Below, in pieces: positions 61,377-64,000 of a stretch of 64,000 nucleotides of DNA. How positions within the stretch are numbered: the stretch's first letter is position 1; each line of letters begins with the position of its first letter. A program made the position numbers and the translations under genes. A model generated the notes under the pieces. The model worked only from the letters and a program-made list of their open reading frames with translations, searched no databases and was not told the DNA's origin. Origin of the DNA: Stappia stellulata (GTDB lineage: Bacteria; Pseudomonadota; Alphaproteobacteria; Rhizobiales; Stappiaceae); contig NZ_JAIVMF010000006.1 of assembly GCF_020176715.1 (NCBI RefSeq), forward strand, positions 147,334 to 211,333, in the 5' to 3' direction.

Positions 61377-61579
61377 CGGAATTCCTCGAACTCGGCCCCC
61401 ATGCGGGCTTCATCATCGCCTGTTACGTCGTCACGCTTGTGGTGATTGGCGCGCTCTTCGTCTGGATCCTCGCTGACGGATCGCGGCTGCGCGCCCGGCT
61501 GGCGGCGATGGAGGCGCAGGGCGTGACCCGTCGCTCCGCCCGCGCCCGGAGCGCAGACGCCCGGGAGAGCGGATCATGA
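61373..61579 (+). CDS. ccmD: heme exporter protein CcmD
   Basis: CcmD is a small single-span membrane protein (68 aa) that stabilises CcmABC-CcmE. It has the short periplasmic start 'LGPHAGFIIACY', one membrane helix (about residues 12-34) and a basic cytosolic tail 'SRLRARLAAMEAQG'. It begins at the ATGA overlap with ccmC and ends in an ATGA overlap with ccmG, which strongly supports this small gene. Confidence 0.92.
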   Translation: MTEFLELGPHAGFIIACYVVTLVVIGALFVWILADGSRLRARLAAMEAQGVTRRSARARSADARESGS

Positions 61580-62187
61580 GCGAAGATACGGTTCCGCACG
61601 CCCCCGCGCCGCGCCGCCGCATTCCGCTGATGGCGCTTCTGCCGCTGGTGGTGTTCGCGCTTCTTGCGGTGTTGTTCCTGGTGCAGCTCCTGTCGGGCAA
61701 GGACACGTCCCAGGTTCCCTCCGCGCTGATCGACAAGCCGGCGCCGGAGTTCACGCTGCCGCCGGTCGCGGACCTCCGCGGCGGCGACGGCGCGCCGGTT
61801 CCCGGCGTTTCGCGCGCGGATCTGCTCGGCCAGGTCAGCGTGGTCAACATCTTCGCCTCCTGGTGCGCGCCCTGCCGTCAGGAGCATCCGCTGCTGGAGG
61901 ATCTGGCCCGCCTCGACAAGGCGCAGATGATCGGCATCAACTACAAGGACAAGCCGGAGAACGCCCGCCGCTTTCTCGGCACGCTCGGCAACCCTTACGA
62001 CCGCGTCGGCGCCGACGACAAGGGTCGCGCGGCGATCGACTGGGGCGTCTACGGCGTGCCGGAGACCTTCATCGTCGATGCGGCCGGCACGATCCGCTAC
62101 AAGTTCATCGGCCCGCTGTCGCCGGAGAGCTACCGGGACGTTTTCCTTCCCGAGCTGGACAAGATCCTCGCCACGCCGAACGGATAG
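61576..62187 (+). CDS. ccmG: thiol:disulfide interchange protein CcmG (DsbE)
   Basis: CcmG is a membrane-anchored thioredoxin that reduces the haem-binding cysteines of apocytochrome c. The 203-aa protein has one N-terminal membrane anchor (about 18-40) and the active site 'FASWCAPCRQEHPLLED' (Cys97, Cys100). 'GINYKDKPENARRFL' and 'YGVPETFIVDAAGTI', with the cis-Pro, follow. It ends the ccmA-ccmB-ccmC-ccmD-ccmG run, with ccmE/F/H absent from the window. Confidence 0.96.
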   Translation: MSEDTVPHAPAPRRRIPLMALLPLVVFALLAVLFLVQLLSGKDTSQVPSALIDKPAPEFTLPPVADLRGGDGAPVPGVSRADLLGQVSVVNIFASWCAPCRQEHPLLEDLARLDKAQMIGINYKDKPENARRFLGTLGNPYDRVGADDKGRAAIDWGVYGVPETFIVDAAGTIRYKFIGPLSPESYRDVFLPELDKILATPNG

Positions 62188-62193
62188 AGCGGC

Positions 62194-62757
62194 ATGAGCG
62201 ACACTCCCCTGTCCCCGACCTTCCGCCGCGCCCGGCCAAAGGGCGACACGCATGAGCGCGACATCTGCGACCGTTGCGGCTTCGTGTCATATGAAAACCC
62301 GCGCATTGTCGTCGGCTCGGTGGTGGTGCACGAGGGGCGCTATCTGCTCGGGCGGCGCGCCATCGAGCCGTCCTCGGGCCTGTGGACCCTGCCGGCTGGC
62401 TATCTGGAACTCAACGAAACACCGGAAGACGGGGCCCGGCGCGAGGCGCGCGAGGAGCTGTGCGCCGAGATCGAGCTTGAGGGCCTGCTCGCGGTCTACA
62501 CCATCACGCGGCTGTCGCAGGTGCAGATGATCTACAAGGCCCGCTTCGACGGAGGCTTCGCCGCCGGGTCTGAGACGCTGGAGGCCGGGCTGTTTCACTG
62601 GGAGGAGATCCCCTGGGACCAGATCGCCTTCCCCTCCGTGCATTGGGCGCTCACCCACAGGCGCGATGTCGATGCCGGACGCGCGGTGGCGCCGCTGGCC
62701 AATCCGCCTGGCGAGACCGGGGCACTCGAGACCGGGCCCTCGAGATCGGGGAGATAA
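62194..62757 (+). CDS. Nudix hydrolase
   Basis: This 187-aa protein has an N-terminal Cys-x2-Cys knuckle ('DICDRCGFVSYENP') and the Nudix box in the form G-x5-E-x7-REA-x-EEL at 'GYLELNETPED' to 'REAREELCAEI'. The family hydrolyses nucleoside diphosphates linked to another group; the 'LPAGYLELNET' form resembles NADH or ADP-sugar pyrophosphatase-like members. It begins 6 bp after the ccmG stop and may be co-transcribed with the ccm genes. The Pro/Gly/Ser-rich C-terminus is variable. Confidence 0.88.
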   Translation: MSDTPLSPTFRRARPKGDTHERDICDRCGFVSYENPRIVVGSVVVHEGRYLLGRRAIEPSSGLWTLPAGYLELNETPEDGARREAREELCAEIELEGLLAVYTITRLSQVQMIYKARFDGGFAAGSETLEAGLFHWEEIPWDQIAFPSVHWALTHRRDVDAGRAVAPLANPPGETGALETGPSRSGR

Positions 62758-62906
62758 CGCGCTGAGCGCTCCCGCGCCCCTCAAGGGGTCGTGAGTGGTC
62801 ATTGAACGCGGGCCTGCCTATTGTGCCTCAGTCTTCGCAGTCTCGCACGCCGGCGAACTGCCGATCCGGTGGATCGGGGAGGTCGGCGTCAGGAAAGAAC
62901 CGCGCA

Positions 62907-63647
62907 ATGCCGATGTCCTTCGTTTCGCCGCGCCGCAGCCTGCGGGCGATGTTTGCCGTGCTGTTTCTGGCGCTGCCCTCGGTTGCCGGGGCAGCGGACG
63001 GACCGCGCGCGGTGGTGGAGCTTTTCACCAGCCAGGGCTGTTCGTCCTGTCCGCCGGCCGACCGCCTGATCACCGAGATTTCCGCCCGCGACGACCTGGT
63101 GACGCTGTCCTATCCGGTGGACTACTGGGATTATCTCGGCTGGCAGGACACGCTCGCCTCGCCGGCCAACAGCGCCCGGCAGCGCGACTACGCGGCCGCA
63201 CGCGGCGACCGTGACGTCTATACGCCGCAGGTGGTGGTCAACGGCCAGCGCCACATGGTCGGCAGCGACCGACAGGCGCTGGAGGCGGCGCTCGCCTCGG
63301 TGCCGCCGCTGCCGGTCGATGTCGCGATCCTCTCCGAAAACGGGGTCCTCACGATCCGGGTTTCCGGCGACATGCCGGTTGCCAGCGGCATGGCCACCGT
63401 GCTGCTCGCCTTTGTCGCCGCGCCCGTTGCGGTGGACATCGGACGCGGCGAGAACCGTGGCAGCGAGATCGTCTACACCAATGTCGTGCGCAGCCTGCGC
63501 GCGGTCGGCATGTGGGACGGCGGCGCGCTCGAATTCCGTCTGCCGATGAGCGATCTGAAGAAGATGCAGGCGGAACGCTGCGCCGTTCTGGTGCAGATGG
63601 AAGACGGCGGCCGCCCGGGCCGGATCCTCGGCGCGGCGATCCGCTAG
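62907..63647 (+). CDS. exported DUF1223 thioredoxin-fold protein
   Basis: This 246-aa secreted protein has a signal peptide (about 1-26, ending 'VAGAAD') and a thioredoxin-like N-terminal part with 'VELFTSQGCSSCPPADRLI', whose Cys-x2-Cys suggests redox activity. 'PVDYWDYLGWQDTLASP' follows, and a second beta-rich domain from about residue 140. The function of the DUF1223 family is not known. AGGAAAG precedes the ATG at 62907. Its TAG stop (63645-63647) is part of the CTAG used as target by the neighbouring insertion element. Confidence 0.9.
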   Translation: MPMSFVSPRRSLRAMFAVLFLALPSVAGAADGPRAVVELFTSQGCSSCPPADRLITEISARDDLVTLSYPVDYWDYLGWQDTLASPANSARQRDYAAARGDRDVYTPQVVVNGQRHMVGSDRQALEAALASVPPLPVDVAILSENGVLTIRVSGDMPVASGMATVLLAFVAAPVAVDIGRGENRGSEIVYTNVVRSLRAVGMWDGGALEFRLPMSDLKKMQAERCAVLVQMEDGGRPGRILGAAIR

Positions 63648-64000
63648 GTGTGGTTTCTCAGAAGGTCATTCACCCTTTGGAGGGGCGGCAGGCCGTTGAG
63701 AGCGGAGTGTTGTCTTGCCCGGTTGAACCAGTCAAGCCATCTGGGGAGGTCCGCGTTTCGGGCTTGCGATGTAGGATAGGCGAGGCCGTAGGCCCATTCG
63801 CGCAGGAGGGTCTGGATGAAGCGCTCGGCCTTGCCGTTGGTCTTGGGCGTGTAGGGTCGGGTGAAGATGTGGCGGATGCCGAGCCATCGCAGCGCCTTGG
63901 CGAAGCGGCGGGAGCGGTAGGCGCTGCCATTGTCGGTCATCACCCGCTCGGTCCGGATGCCGTGCGCACGGAACCAGCGCAGGGCGCGGAGCAGGAAGGC
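63644..64000 (-). CDS. IS481-family transposase, C-terminal part
   Basis: This DDE/RNase H-like transposase fragment runs off the right end of the window; the frame is open to base 64000. Visible are the second catalytic Asp in 'VMTDNGSAYRS', and 'RPYTPKTNGKAERFIQTLL' with the catalytic Glu, both typical of IS481/IS3-type integrase cores. 'REWAYGLAYPTS' and 'WLDWFNRARQHSALNGLPP' follow at the C-terminus. The last codon before the end is followed by TAG in CTAG (63644-63647). The N-terminal HTH would lie beyond 64000. Confidence 0.9.
   Translation of the reverse strand, partial: AFLLRALRWFRAHGIRTERVMTDNGSAYRSRRFAKALRWLGIRHIFTRPYTPKTNGKAERFIQTLLREWAYGLAYPTSQARNADLPRWLDWFNRARQHSALNGLPPLQRVNDLLRNHT
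63649..64000 (-). mobile_element. IS481-type insertion sequence, one end
   Basis: The element appears to start at 63649 with TGTGGTTTCTCAGAAGG, as IS481-family inverted repeats begin with TGT. The adjacent six bases GCTAGG (63643-63648) fit the NCTAGN target described for IS481. The other end and the matching repeat lie outside the window, so the exact boundary is inferred. Confidence 0.7.

Overview
The window is a GC-rich chromosomal segment of an alphaproteobacterium, most likely Hyphomicrobiales. A Stappia/Roseibium-like relative is my guess, not a demonstrated placement. The pointers are an Irr-type Fur regulator beside fabA-fabB-fabI, the order [PPDK-regulatory protein - gap - hemE - hemJ - rho ... 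mnmE - mnmG - rsmG - parA - parB], acnA divergent from ccmABCDG, and aminotransferase - ftsK - lolA. Almost everything is core housekeeping DNA. The only mobile DNA is the end of an IS481-type element at the right edge.

Left part (1-24643): the tail of a glyoxalase-fold protein, a 1-Cys peroxiredoxin, a phosphopantetheinyl transferase, an exported histidine phosphatase and tRNA-Arg(CCG). Next come trpF-trpB, closed by a terminator and not followed by trpA, and the malic enzyme maeB divergent from mutS. Then follow an AraC/Ogt fusion, a large exported mosaic protein, a DUF2244 membrane protein divergent from nth, irr, fabA-fabB-fabI, an SH3 protein, a 2-hydroxyacid dehydrogenase, and the run dnaQ / coaE-aroE-maf / PPDK regulator.

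Replication and segregation centre (24644-37175): the gap between the PPDK-regulatory gene and hemE looks like the chromosome origin. It has a perfect TTAA-N7-TTAA CtrA site, TCCCCA weak DnaA-box-like repeats, a repeated GACAACC motif and six GANTC methylation sites. Further right, five parS-like 16-mers around CACGTG are scattered between rho and rsmG, ending just before parA-parB. Two of them lie inside genes and encode the same Val-Ser-Arg-Glu-(Thr/Ser) peptide. Heme synthesis (hemE, hemJ), rho, mnmE/mnmG (tRNA wobble-uridine modification) and rsmG share the region.

Right part (37316-64000): an ECF sigma factor divergent from an IalB-like exported protein, rlmN, purH with a heparinase II/III-like gene, an XRE-cupin regulator with a partner acetyltransferase and a candidate operator, rsmB and htpX. 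Then come an SDH-assembly-factor-like protein, an aminotransferase followed by ftsK and a LolA-like carrier, an orphan ATP-grasp ligase, an FkbM methyltransferase, aconitase, the cytochrome c maturation genes ccmABCDG, a Nudix hydrolase and a DUF1223 protein. The DUF1223 stop codon lies in a CTAG where the IS481-type element has inserted.

No CRISPR array, phage, secretion system or biosynthetic cluster is visible. The least-described content is the exported mosaic protein at 11785-13761. It appears to combine a duplicated N-terminal domain, a beta-sandwich-like region, a von Hippel-Lindau beta-like domain and a C-terminal MliC-like (lysozyme-inhibitor) domain. All family calls were made by reading motifs; no database search was run.
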